Origin: Amyelois transitella
Lineage: Eukaryota; Arthropoda; Insecta; Lepidoptera; Pyralidae
Length of the DNA: 64,000 bases
Direction of reading: 5' to 3'
Assembly (NCBI RefSeq): GCF_032362555.1
Contig: NC_083517.1
Coordinates: 5,414,001-5,478,000 of the forward strand
The stretch's first letter is position 1; every line of letters starts with the position of its first letter. The notes below the pieces were generated by a model. The model saw only the letters and a program-made list of their open reading frames with translations, searched no databases and was not told where the DNA came from. The translations under genes and the position numbers were made by a program. Below are positions 10,701-20,810 of the stretch, piece after piece.

Positions 10701-12581
10701 TCACTTACATAGTTGAGTACTGATAAGGACAGGGTCCCACCGAATCGGCCACTTCGGCTATGTACCAGTGACTATATTCGAAGTTTTATACATTAGTTTG
10801 AATACTAACCGATGCTCTTACGGTGAGGAAAAACATTGTTAGGAATCAAAACTGGATTAACCAACCAACTGGATCAGGCAACCATGATCGTTCTAATTCG
10901 GGTTGGGTTTACCTGCAAAGGTTGCAGAGGTCAGATGGGAGTCGCTTGGTGTAAAAACCTGACTTACCATAAAATAATTCAGGGTTCATAGTCAAAGGCA
11001 GACCTCGGGCTGCTCTCCAGAGTGATGAGAATGAGACTAAAACCAGGAGAAAAAAGGGGACAAGTGCGAGTTGAACTCGCGTGAAGAGGGTTCCGTACGA
11101 TGTTACCTATCATGTTTTTTTAAATCTGACCCAAATTTGTTTGTGGTAACTAAAAAAAAATGTAAGTTAGTACGCACAATATTGAGTGATTTACCATGTT
11201 ATTTTAATATCATGGACTTCTTATAGGTTTTCCTATAATCTATAAGGAGAAAACTAATTTCTGTATTTTTTTCAAAATTTTAGGATCAGTAGTTTCGGAG
11301 ATAAGGGGGGGTGGGGGGGGGCGAATGGTCAATTTTCGTCTATTTTCTTGAATAACTTGGAAACTATTTATTTTAAAATTACAAAAAAACCTTTACAAGA
11401 CCTTTCATTTGATATGCCACACGATGCAGTTTTCAGAATTTTTTTTTTAATTTTCCCCTTCCCCCCCAAAAATGACCCCCCATATACAGATTTCATCTGC
11501 TCACGTCACACCTCTGTGTTTGGGTCACAGAAATTGATATGTGTACCAAATTTCAACTTAATCGGTCTAATAGATTCGGAGATAATTGACTGTAAGCGAC
11601 GGACGGACAGACACACGAGTGATCCTATAAGGGTTCCGTTTTTGTATTCAGATGTACGGAACCCTAAAAACTGAGAAGGACAGAACAAGGGGGACCTTAA
11701 ACCCCTAACAAGACTACTCATCTTTCCGTAGATTATTAATGCAAACATAATTTAAAGCAGTTTTCTTATTCACAAATAATCTTGTTCGTAATAATCTAAG
11801 CTGATCTATCTGAGGAAGCCGTTTGAAAAACCTATTGTGTAAGACATATAATTTTCAGGTTTATCCGACTGCCTTAAGGTCGACGGCTGTAGGTGCCTGC
11901 AGTGGAGTGGCGAGACTCGGAGCCATGGTCACACCATATGTGGCACAGGTCTGTATTGTGATCATAATAATTTTATTTGACAAGATTTGTCGACGCTTAA
12001 ATTGAGGATATACCTACCTCTATAAATTAACTTGATAGAAAACACCTCAATGTGTTGCTCCGTTTTCCTTTTAACATGCGCTTTGGAAGCGGTAGAAGCT
12101 TTATTTCTAAGTTGTTAAATCAAAGTGATGTCGTATCTAATATTGAGAATTAAGGAATATGAATAACAAAATCAAGATACAGGCTTTAGCTTAGTTTGGA
12201 GTTAAATAGCTCTCACAACTTATCTAAAACAATGTAAAAACTGATTCTTGTATATTATTATGCTTTGCGACGATAAATTAGATTTTATTGTATTAAATTA
12301 ATAATAATAAATTCAGTTATATTGCTTAAACTTGGCCTTTTTGTCTTTTCAAGACTTTTTAGTCTGTCTACCCCACAACGGTTATAGATATGATTAAATT
12401 TTTGTATAAATTAATAAGGTTCAATTAATTACACAAATTTCAGGTCCTACTAAAAAACTCGATAGTGATAGCGACGGGCGTCTACTCAATGGCGGCGCTA
12501 CTAGCAGCCGCCGCCAGCTTGGCGCTGCCCATCGAGACCAAAGGCCGTGAAATGAGGGACTCTGTCACCGCCATCAACTGA
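4719..12581 (+). CDS. Svop: SVOP-type major facilitator transporter (synaptic vesicle 2-related protein)
   Basis: Thirteen coding exons join in frame: 4719-4839, 5185-5344, 5626-5722, 6211-6335, 6441-6504, 6870-6995, 7349-7420, 8085-8224, 8720-8880, 9202-9310, 10030-10114, 11859-11948 and 12444-12581, giving 1488 nt or 495 residues. All introns are GT-AG. The product matches SVOP closely: the N-terminal [18 protein letters not shown] block, the MFS loop motif [10 protein letters not shown], the segment [50 protein letters not shown] and [12 protein letters not shown], and the end [12 protein letters not shown] proteins are 12-helix membrane transporters related to SV2 and are found on synaptic vesicles in vertebrates; the substrate is not settled and the vesicle location in insects is inferred. 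The start was chosen because the 40-residue leader joins exon 2 without a gap. Introns hold many repeats, one of which lies against the exon 11 acceptor. Confidence 0.93.
5926..6135 (+). mobile_element. Helitron-like non-autonomous element
   Basis: Lies in intron 3 of the SVOP gene. It begins TCCTATCCTACTAATATTAT and ends GGCGGCCTCTAG, so it has a 5' TC and a 3' CTAG. A GC-rich stretch with GTCGCGGGC lies just before the end. The middle contains the common lepidopteran block ACCGATTATGATGAAATTTG. Related copies lie at 32123-32330, 36190-36392 and 47593-48057. Confidence 0.6.
7075..7250 (+). repeat. Degenerate tRNA-derived SINE copy
   Basis: It sits in intron 6 of the SVOP gene. Its end (TAATTTGTCCCGTATATA) and middle (GGTCTTGGATAT) match the better preserved SINE at 49601-49850. 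The tRNA-like head is eroded: the B-box region reads GGTTCCAGGGC. Confidence 0.5.
7620..8590. repeat. Eroded TATG-tailed retroposon fragments
   Basis: Introns 7 and 8 of the SVOP gene carry at least three eroded fragments of the family described at 50605-50880: about 7635-7800 (sense), 7855-8015 (antisense) and 8405-8590 (sense). Recognisable pieces are ATCCCAAGTTTATTAG, GCCTAAAAGAAGAATCCC and GTAGGCTTATAAACTTGG. Exon 8 (8085-8224) lies between them and is not repetitive. Age and exact ends cannot be judged by eye. Confidence 0.5.
9717..10019 (+). mobile_element. 3' fragment of an RTE-like LINE beside an exon acceptor
   Basis: The fragment is nearly identical to 56603-56912, the 3' end of the LINE at 55470-56913. 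It encodes the same tail ([36 protein letters not shown]) and ends in the same TATG-type simple repeat. It is 5'-truncated at about 9717. Its 3' end is followed by only about ten bases (TATTTTCAG) before exon 11 of the SVOP gene begins at 10030, so the sequence upstream of that splice site, where the branch point must lie, is LINE-derived. Confidence 0.85.
10250..11090. repeat. Decayed interspersed repeats in SVOP intron 11
   Basis: The block TCATAGGCGCACCTCGGC near 10303 and the block CAAAGGCAGACCTCGGGC near 10995 are two diverged copies of one repeat; both continue with an AGAGATGA/AGTGATGA stretch and an ACCGGGACC-like or GACTAAAACC piece. The rest, including the AACTGGATCAGGCAACCATG block near 10865, looks like old repeat sequence. 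No exon was seen. Confidence 0.45.
11281..11670 (+). repeat. Interspersed repeat with G- and C-homopolymer stretches
   Basis: The segment contains a G-rich run near 11305, a C-rich run near 11462, and the block CCAAATTTCAACTTAATCGG followed by a stretch with GGACGGACAGACA and GGTTCCGTTTTTGTA. This is a widespread lepidopteran repeat layout, recalled from general knowledge and not checked against a library. It lies in intron 11 of the SVOP gene. Confidence 0.5.
12332..12395 (+). repeat. Short TATG-family retroposon fragment
   Basis: CTTTTCAAGACTTTTTAGTC followed by TGTCTACCCCACAACGG matches the 3' part of the TATG-tailed retroposon family. It lies in intron 12 of the SVOP gene and is truncated at its 5' end. 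Confidence 0.55.
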
Positions 12582-15000
12582 CATAGCAACTTAAAAAGCT
12601 GACTGACGTCACGGAATGACAAATTTGATATCAATTTCGAGAACTATAGCGACGTCACTGGAATACTAAATTAAATCTCACTAACTGACAGCCTTCCGAT
12701 GCCTATAAGGACTTAATATCGGGGAATGAGGGAATCAAGTGTCTACAACTTGGATTGACCTCATTGGGAATGAGGTACCAAATTGAATCTTAGTTTCGAG
12801 AACCAGCGTGGCGTCACTGGGCACCAAATTGAATCTCACCCACCACTGACCTTTATAATGTACTCTGGACTTCATATTACCTTTGGCTAACTATTTTGGT
12901 GCTGATTGCGCTTACAGTAGTGTAAGCGTTATTTAATTTTTTTGGCGTCATATTTAAGATACAAAAATCCACTCCAATGCAATCTGAGCATAATGTACTT
13001 ATATCTCACTTATTATTTATTAGAAGGTGAATAGGGTTATACTATTTTAAGCCTTGGAAGGAGCAATATAGAATCTCATTACCATTTCGAATATATTTCG
13101 CCTTGATGATATTATTATTTCTAATTGTAATAATAATTTTTAACATTGTAAACTAAAATATTAGGTTTTTTCTGCATAATTGTTCACTCACTACTTAAGA
13201 CTGCCTATTTGCATTTATTTTTAACAAATTCACTATTTTAACTTTTATAACTCACGGTTTTAACATGCAAAACACTTTGTCTTTCTATATTAATTTATAT
13301 CTGTAGTTATAGTAGGTATAATAACATTGCTGTGATACTTACATTTGATATGACAATGTACTTAATCTCGACCAATGAATATTTTTATTTTTTGCTGTTC
13401 TTGTTATAATCTAAGATAAATTTTTGATACTATTTGCTAATTTATTGCACTTATTTAAGTAATAAAATTAAGCGACATTTGATCAATCTTGATGGTCTTG
13501 TAGGTATTTAAAAAACTTCATAGTAAATTATAACTTTTGTATTATTTACAACTATAGATTGTTATTATCAAGCACTGATAGGTGAAAAACAAGTTTTAAA
13601 GTAACATCATTTTACGCTCTAATTAGTTTAGAGCGACAGGGACAGAAGCTACAATACTTTCTTAAAACATTAGTTTGTGTAACATCATATAGTTCATATT
13701 TCAACGACTTTAAAGAGAAACGCTAATGTTAAAGTAGAATATTTTATAATATCGATTTGTTTCTATTACCGATGTTATACGTAATATAGATATATATAAT
13801 ATAGATAATAGAAATATTTCTAAAACTGATTCACATTATAATGGGTAATACTCATTTCCATATTTTTTTTTGTTGTTAACATATTTAAAATTGTCTTCCA
13901 TTTTATATGGTTGTGTGAAAAAGGTGCTATGAAATCGAATTAATCAGGTATAATTTTTTTTTATATCAAGCTATCAATTAATGTGATTATGATGGTGACA
14001 AAATCAGTTTTGGAGTATATAATCAGATGTTATTTACGATTGTTATATTTTGCACATTTTATAATGATAACTTGCATTTTTTTACACTCGCGCCTAATAT
14101 ATACTTACAAAAAGCTTTTGAAGTATCATTTTTAGTTTAGTTTTGTTGTTATTCGGAATATTATAGCACCAATTGGTGAGTATACACACTGGCTAGTACC
14201 TACACTATATAAAATTGTGGTACCAGTGAAATAAGATATTAGAATTAGAATATAACGATGACAACATAACAGCACGTCTCGTTTTAATGTTACATCTCAA
14301 TTATGAGATTTATTTGCATTTTTGATGATTTCTTTTGTTTTAAGGAGGTACAACATGCCATGCCATTTTTATTTCTATAGTCAAAGTATTTCTGGAATCT
14401 TGCCATGCAAATTAAGAACCTAGTTCGGCAGAACCGAATTAGGTATTATATTTGTTTACCAACCTACCATACTTTGCCTGTAAACTACTAAGGTGAATAA
14501 TACTAGTGGAAAAAACGAACAGACTCAAGAACTCTTAACTATGGAGACGAGATACTGGAAAAGAATGCATTAGCGATTTAGTTATGTACTCATAGCCTGT
14601 TCTTTTTATGTGAGTTTTTTTTTTCTTGGTCCAGTAAAGTTTTTCTACCTGTACAAGAACAAGATTGATCTATGGGTATCCGATTGCATTCACCAATTGA
14701 TAGCAAGAGAGAGGGACCAAAAGTGATAAATAATATAAAAGTAGGTACTTATAAGAAGAAAAAACAAAATATAAATTACGCACTTATTTATTTCTAGATA
14801 ATACTCACTCAATTTCATATTACTTTTTTACCATAATTTTACAAAAAAGCAAAGTAAATAATAATCACAGTTCACAGTGCAAATCACTTAATTGAAATAA
14901 GACTACAATTTCAACACGCAATTAAACACGATAGGTATAATGATAAATAAAAATGCAATCAGTCAATCAATGGCGTCAACAAATATTATGAAAATACCTA
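12582..15000. other. 3' flank of the SVOP gene
   Basis: The stretch is very AT-rich and has no recognisable exon. The first clear AATAAA after the SVOP stop codon is at 13461-13466 and is the best visible candidate for a polyadenylation signal, which would give a 3' untranslated part of about 0.9 kb. Blocks at 12590-12860 share repeated phrases (TTGACCTCATTGGG, CACTGGGCACC and similar), suggesting a short local duplication. No gene was seen to 15000. Confidence 0.4.
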
Positions 15001-16576
15001 CTAATTTAGCCTAAATTTTATATTGAGAATATGATTTCTCATTTAACCTTTTGTGATAAAAGATAATAATTCGAATAATTCTAAAACTACTCATAGCCGT
15101 AAGTATTAACAAACAAACTTTACAGCCAACCAAAAAAGGACATGTAAATACATGTTTCAAAACTATAGAAATTTTAAGTTTGAAAAAACTTAAAAGTGGC
15201 AAATAAATTTCAGCATGCAATTCATTCTCACGCACTTTTTCACCACATCCTTACCAATAAATAAACATTATACAGTCTCAAAGTAATATTTATGGTTGAT
15301 AAAATTAAAAGTCGCTTTACCTTGGCGATATTAATTTCTTTAAAAAGGAAAAAAAAATCAAATTTAATCTTCTATAATATTTAAATATAGAGAAATGTAA
15401 TATAAAAAATAACGTTCCTCGTATGCATATACAATAGGCAAGTTCACATTTTTTATAGTACGTGTATTTATTTAGTCGAAGTCGCCAATATAATTTCCTA
15501 AATTAAAGACTCATATTTATTTTATGTGTAATCTAACTTTCAACATGTCTATTTCTCTCATATCAATCAGAAAAATGAGAATATATATGCCGATTTATAT
15601 GGTGGACTCTTCCAATAAATAAAAAAAAATATGCGACTAATATTTTAAAATACGTTTACATGGCTAGAAACTTAATCGTAGTCAGCTACATTATTTGGAA
15701 ATTTCGGTCAGCTAGCCAACGAGGTGGAGGGCAACACGAGGCGAGGAATACATGTGACTTGAATTGCTATAAAGAACAAAACTGAATTAGAAGACAAGCG
15801 AGTGCACTCAAAATTCTCTCAAACCTCACTTATAATTTGATTAGCGTTGGCTGACGTCGCTACCAGGGCTGGGCGTTTGGACGGCCCAAAACACAATAAT
15901 TTAAAGTTACAATTATTTAAACATAATATAGTTAGAAATTCTGGCTGCTCTGTATAATAACTTAATACTACACTTATTCTTTAGCCTACACTCTAAATCT
16001 AAATATACAAACATATAAACTTCAAAAAATTATGTTATGCTACAAAATGAACAATTCAGTTATAACTTCAAACTCACTTACAGTACGGTGGGACAAAAAT
16101 TGTTATATGTATAATTCCACATCAAATAATTAAAAATTAGTGTTCAAATTTATACCTAAATAATAAAAGCTAATTGTAATTTATATAAAATTTAAAATCA
16201 ATCCAGTCAATATATGATAAATTTTAATTCTACTAATTATGTTTATTAAAGTACATAATCAAATACGAATTCAATACTAAAGTTACAATTATTATTAAGA
16301 TAAGTGTACAGAATACAGAGATATTAATGGTAATGAATGCATACTAACTGGGGTCAAAATTAAAATTGATCTAGGCATATCTTATAAAGAAACTAGTACT
16401 GTAATTGCTTATATTTATTAACTGTGCTTGTGATCATAAATATACATAGAAGTTACAAAATATTCTGCTTTCTTTGTAAGTGGAACTATAGTATTCTGTC
16501 AAGAGCTACACTTCTCTATACTATTCACTTAAATTTACTTATTCTATTAGACTTTGTACTGCATTAACTTTAGTAT
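15001..16576. other. 3' flank of the KDM5-like gene
   Basis: No coding sequence was recognised. The stretch is downstream of the minus-strand KDM5-like gene and probably contains its 3' untranslated part. I looked for a run of T on the plus strand, which would mark an inserted poly(A) tail, and saw none longer than about six bases close to the stop. A retrocopy origin is therefore old, or the tail has decayed. The patch at 15840-15890 is somewhat richer in GC. Confidence 0.4.
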
Positions 16577-18991
16577 TTAATCATCATCAAGTTCTATAAC
16601 AATTGGTTCATTTTCTACAGAAGCTTTAGAATACTCTTCTTTTAATGTTGATAAAAGTGTGCATTTTGGTATTTTTAATTCTTCAGCTTCATCTACAAGA
16701 AGTTTTAACTTTTGTAGCCTACCAATATCTGGCGCAGTAGGCAACAAAATATTTTTTGCTTCTGTCATCCATTTATCAAAGCTGTTAACTCTAAAATCTA
16801 TAGTTTGAAGCATTATGTGAAGTTCATCCATATCATAGCGATAATTAAGTGTCTTTTTTTCTATCGCACACTGGCAACCCATATCGACATGTTGCAAACA
16901 TGTCATTTGTTTACACTCAGGGCAAGATACTGACGATAAGAAACATGTTGTCTTACAAACATCACACAAACGCTCATCATCGCCCAACAACTCAAAGGCT
17001 GTTCTACAAACATTTTTTAAACCTTTCTTAGCTAAAGATGCTCTTAATGCACCTTCTTCTTCTGTAGCTTTTACCAACTCTTTCTGTGTTTCTAATGCAG
17101 TCTCTAAATCCAAACGATCACCTTCTAATGCCATTTTACAAATAAGTTCATCATGAGAAAAAACACAGAATCTTTTAAGGTTTTTGTAATGTGAAATGCA
17201 TTCTCTGCCAATTTTAAGCCAATCTGGAGGTGCAAAGTTGACAGCTTCAGCAAAGTTATAACCCTGATTAAAACCAGCATGATAGGCACGAGGAAAGGTT
17301 ACTACGAACTCTCCTGCTTGCTGATCTGTTCTGTATATTGGTACACCTGCTGCCATTAATATATTTGGGTTCATGATGGTAACTAATTGATGTAATAAAT
17401 CTGGTTGAGATTTGAACAGGTCAGGTGCAGCTGCTTTCATTGCATTCTCCAATAACTCTGCTCCACTCCCTGGCACACCATACCAAGTCTTAGCCTCACC
17501 CCAATGCAAGTAGTTAATAGAGTAGCTCCAGTGATCTTCATTATGCCAGCAAAAAGCAGAAAAACACATACCAACATACATCCATGGTACAGTCATTCCG
17601 GATATATCAGCATTTATAAATCTTAACACAGATCCTTCCAATACAGGTAGATTGTTTAAATTCCATCCTGAATCAACATATTCTTGGTCTCCAGGATATA
17701 GATTTAATGAAGACTTTGTAGGGAATCCAGAACCATGGTCCATTGAGTGCAGGTCTGCACCATACTCTACTGTGACATCTTCCTCTACAGATGAAATTAT
17801 TCTCCAAAATTCTTTTTCAGCAACATTTGTAGGTACCAAATGACCTGACATCCCAAAGTAATCTGATTTAAATTTATCAGCCATTTCGCCAAATTGTTGG
17901 AGAGTATATTCTCTTTCAGCTTGAGCAAAGCCAAAGGCTTCTGCTGGCTTATGGACTTCCTCAGCTATACAACATGGACATCTCCAATCACCATCAGGTA
18001 CTGATGATAATGGTGGCTTGAGACAGAATGTGTGATATGTATCAGAACAACCATTACAAATTAATAATAGGTCATCTCTATTATCTTTTTGACAAATTGC
18101 ACATGTGTAAATTGCTAAAGGATCTAATTCATATCTAGGTCTTTTTCTTGACTTGGTAATATCAAACTCCTCATCATTTAGACCAGGCATCTTAGGCCCT
18201 GGTCCATAACAAGCCAACCTCCGCAACTCTCTGTTACGTTTCGTTTCTTCAGATTCACTTTTCATATTTGTATCTATTTTATCAGATCCAGTTTTAGCCT
18301 TTTTTATACTATTATGTGGTTTTTCATCCTCTATTTTTGTTACTATAGAATCAATACATATTTCTTTGAATACTGGTTTTTCATCACTACCAGATTTTAT
18401 TTCAGGTTTCAATTCTGTTTTTTTGACAGTTTTCAGTATTTCAGCTTTACTATTTTCAAAAATATCATAAGGAAGCAAGATCTTTTCATAATTATTTCTA
18501 AGAAAATTCATTGTATTTGTGTTCTGACTGTACCCCATAGCATTTGCGATTTTACGCCATTTTTTTGGAGTGTTACAGTTAGTGAAGCCACCCTCTTCAT
18601 CAACCCAAAACTTAAGACAATACAAGTCTAGTGTTTTATTTTCTAACATAGGAATTTTTAATGGTGATCCTTGAAGTTCCCAAAATTTTAGTATCTTTTC
18701 GAGAAATAAAAGTTTCAGGCGAGTAATGGCTTCCAACTCATTTACTTTCTGTATTCTTGGGACAAATTTTAATTTATCTACATCTAAAGAAAATGGTGGC
18801 TGCCAACGTGAAGGTGGTTTTATTTTACATATTCCTGTTTTTTCAGCAACCGGGCGAATTTTTGCTATATAGCCCAAGGGATCCAGAAATTCTTCGACTG
18901 TAGGCTCAAATACTGGGGCTTCGGGTGGAGTAGTGAAAGTAAACTCTGCACTCTTCTGCATGGCATTTTTCTGTATATTTTTGATATCCAT
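16577..18991 (-). CDS. Intronless, truncated KDM5/Lid-type histone H3K4 demethylase (804 aa)
   Basis: One uninterrupted reading frame of 804 codons. Domains in order: JmjN (about 28-65, FEPTVEEFLDPLGYI), ARID (about 90-178, with LKIPMLENKTLDLY and KKWRKIANAMGY), a PHD finger (C297, C300, C312, C315, H320, C323, C338, C341), JmjC (about 436-602), a C5HC2 zinc finger (from C676) and the start of PLU-1 (from about 738). The JmjC iron ligands are present as H483, E485 and H571, and the family's co-substrate residues N493 and K501 are present. KDM5 proteins remove methyl groups from H3K4me3 in the nucleus. Full-length members are about twice as long and continue through PLU-1 to further PHD fingers, all missing here. 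KDM5 genes normally have many introns, so a retrogene is the best reading. The intact frame and kept catalytic residues suggest it is expressed and perhaps active; that is inference. The last 20 residues, ending IELDDD, do not resemble the family. Confidence 0.9.
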   Translation of the reverse strand: MDIKNIQKNAMQKSAEFTFTTPPEAPVFEPTVEEFLDPLGYIAKIRPVAEKTGICKIKPPSRWQPPFSLDVDKLKFVPRIQKVNELEAITRLKLLFLEKILKFWELQGSPLKIPMLENKTLDLYCLKFWVDEEGGFTNCNTPKKWRKIANAMGYSQNTNTMNFLRNNYEKILLPYDIFENSKAEILKTVKKTELKPEIKSGSDEKPVFKEICIDSIVTKIEDEKPHNSIKKAKTGSDKIDTNMKSESEETKRNRELRRLACYGPGPKMPGLNDEEFDITKSRKRPRYELDPLAIYTCAICQKDNRDDLLLICNGCSDTYHTFCLKPPLSSVPDGDWRCPCCIAEEVHKPAEAFGFAQAEREYTLQQFGEMADKFKSDYFGMSGHLVPTNVAEKEFWRIISSVEEDVTVEYGADLHSMDHGSGFPTKSSLNLYPGDQEYVDSGWNLNNLPVLEGSVLRFINADISGMTVPWMYVGMCFSAFCWHNEDHWSYSINYLHWGEAKTWYGVPGSGAELLENAMKAAAPDLFKSQPDLLHQLVTIMNPNILMAAGVPIYRTDQQAGEFVVTFPRAYHAGFNQGYNFAEAVNFAPPDWLKIGRECISHYKNLKRFCVFSHDELICKMALEGDRLDLETALETQKELVKATEEEGALRASLAKKGLKNVCRTAFELLGDDERLCDVCKTTCFLSSVSCPECKQMTCLQHVDMGCQCAIEKKTLNYRYDMDELHIMLQTIDFRVNSFDKWMTEAKNILLPTAPDIGRLQKLKLLVDEAEELKIPKCTLLSTLKEEYSKASVENEPIVIELDDD

Positions 18992-19799
18992 TGTTGTTCA
19001 CGAATACGAAACGTAACAAACAAAAACTTTAAAAACAATCACACAGTTCCATGTTGATACATCATGCAAAAAAGCCTACGTGACTTTTTGTCTAGTGTAA
19101 ATGGCTCCTTAGAATTGGGTATTTTTTACACTTGTTAACTCTTCACAATTTCACTGTAAGTAGTAAACGTATTTGAAAATATACTTCCACTTATTACGGT
19201 TATGAAAAAATGTTTATGTATCGATTAATTTAACGTGTAAGCTCAAACCCCAACGTTTCTCTTCTCTACTTTAAATATTCATTACATTACAGAAAATTAA
19301 AAATGGTTCCATCCATAACAGTGAACTCAACTCAACTGACGCAAATAAACGAAGAAACAGGAATTACACAATCAGGCACAGAGAACTGACTGACAGGCAG
19401 CAGTAGGGATTATCTGAATCGATTTATCGTAGAATCGAATTTTTAGTTTTGATAGCGACCATAAAATTATTTATAATTAGTTGAATGTTTCCGTAATATT
19501 ACCAATAGTTTCCTTAGCCTCAATTTAATAATAAAAAAAAGTTACATTTGTTCTCTTTCATAGGCATGTCTAAGTCAAAGCTCTTTGACTTTAAAATGGT
19601 AATGATTGCTGTCATCGAATTCCTTATACTAAAAAACTGATTCTACTGGTTAGAGATCAGTCATTATGTTATCTAGATTTTTTTTCATAAAATGGATTTA
19701 TATTTATATTATATATCGATACATTCACTTAAGATTCAAATCGATTCAAAAATCGACCTTTTTCGGAAAGAATCGAAATACGTAAGGGTCAAATCAACA
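18992..19799. other. Upstream region of the KDM5-like gene
   Basis: No exon recognised. The first few hundred bases next to the start codon at 18991 should contain the promoter of the KDM5-like gene. ATCGAT-containing words become frequent after about 19420, like those in the hAT elements described below. Confidence 0.35.
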
Positions 19800-19804
19800 T
19801 CGAG

Positions 19805-20805
19805 CTAAACTGCGCTGTACTGCGCTGTGCTGTGCTGTGTGTCTTAAGCTACGTTTTTTAACTTTTGAAACTCGTTCGTTCTTGTTTCTTTGTGCGCGCA
19901 TACGCAAGTGCGAGCGAGATGAAAGTACGAGAGTGAGAGAGAGGTCTGAAGGCGATGGAGGGGCACGCAGCTTGCTCCAAACCTATCATAGCTCGATACA
20001 GCGAGGCATGGCAGGGCAGAGCTCCATAAAAAACAGCACAGACGGCACAGCGCCAGCGCGGCTCAGCACGGTGGGTAGCGTGCCTCGCTCTAGGGATGTG
20101 ACATTGCTGATAAAAATCGATTTTTATATAATCGATTTATTTTTTAAGTATGAAAAATCGATTAACAAATAATCGATTTTTCTTAAGAAAATAATCGATT
20201 TTATTATATTGATAGATTTTTTCCTAATTTTTCAATTTATGTCAAAATTAACGCCATTTACATTATATCAATAGATTTATTCATTAAAAATAAACAACAG
20301 AAACAGAAAGCTCTTACAATATCAACACAAATTAAAGTTTTTAACAATCAAGTTTGAAAAATGAAGTTTCAGCAACGAATAATGAATAAAATATCAACCG
20401 AATGTCGGTAAAATACTGTTCATCGACTAATTCCATCTAGACAATGTTTGATTAAATTAATCATCTAAACTGTTTTAAGAGCACAGAAAGACTGCACAGA
20501 TGGCGTTGATGTAATATTATGGAGCTATGATAGATTCTTTGGCAGTTCGCGTTCCGGGCTCCAAGCCAGAAGACAAAAACGTAATGTTGGAGTGCATTTA
20601 TTGTATGATTATAAAAATAGATTTTTAATCGATTATTAATTAAAAAAAAATCATGTATAAAAATCGATTTTTCTTTTAAAAAAATCGATTTTTAATCGAT
20701 TTTTTCCATAATCGATTTTTTTTTTCACATTCCTACCTCGCTCGAGGCTGGTGCGTTTTTAAATAGATCGTAGCCTCACACAGCGCAGCGCAGTAGAGTG
20801 GACTG
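19805..20805. mobile_element. Possible outer element with CTGCGCTGTGCTG ends, split by a hAT insertion
   Basis: The left edge (about 19811-19850) reads CTGCGCTGTACTGCGCTGTG followed by AAGCTACGTTTT. The right edge (about 20755-20800), read in reverse complement, gives CTACTGCGCTGCGCTGTGTG followed by GGCTACGATC. The edges are thus related inverted repeats around a GC-rich interior with several GCACAG/CAGCGC words. The hAT-type element at 20091-20735 sits inside it. Family and exact ends are unknown. Confidence 0.35.
20091..20735 (+). mobile_element. Non-autonomous hAT-type element with 8-bp target duplication
   Basis: The 645-bp element starts TAGGGATGTGACATTG and ends with the near-complement TTCACATTCCTA. 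It is flanked on both sides by the identical 8-mer CCTCGCTC (20083-20090 and 20736-20743), the target-site length of hAT transposons. About ten copies of ATCGAT-centred words are crowded near both ends. It has no coding capacity. The element at 33891-35433 is a second copy in the opposite orientation with its own 8-bp duplication. Confidence 0.88.
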
Positions 20806-20810
20806 ATAAC

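Noticed and set aside
16577-18991. Bacterial or viral origin for the intronless gene
   Set aside because: The domain order JmjN-ARID-PHD-JmjC-C5HC2 is that of animal KDM5, and base composition matches the surroundings. A retrocopy explains the lack of introns.
19837-20172. A 111-codon open frame in the GC-rich stretch
   Set aside because: It crosses the left border of the hAT-type insertion and has no known motif, so it is a chance frame in repeat sequence.
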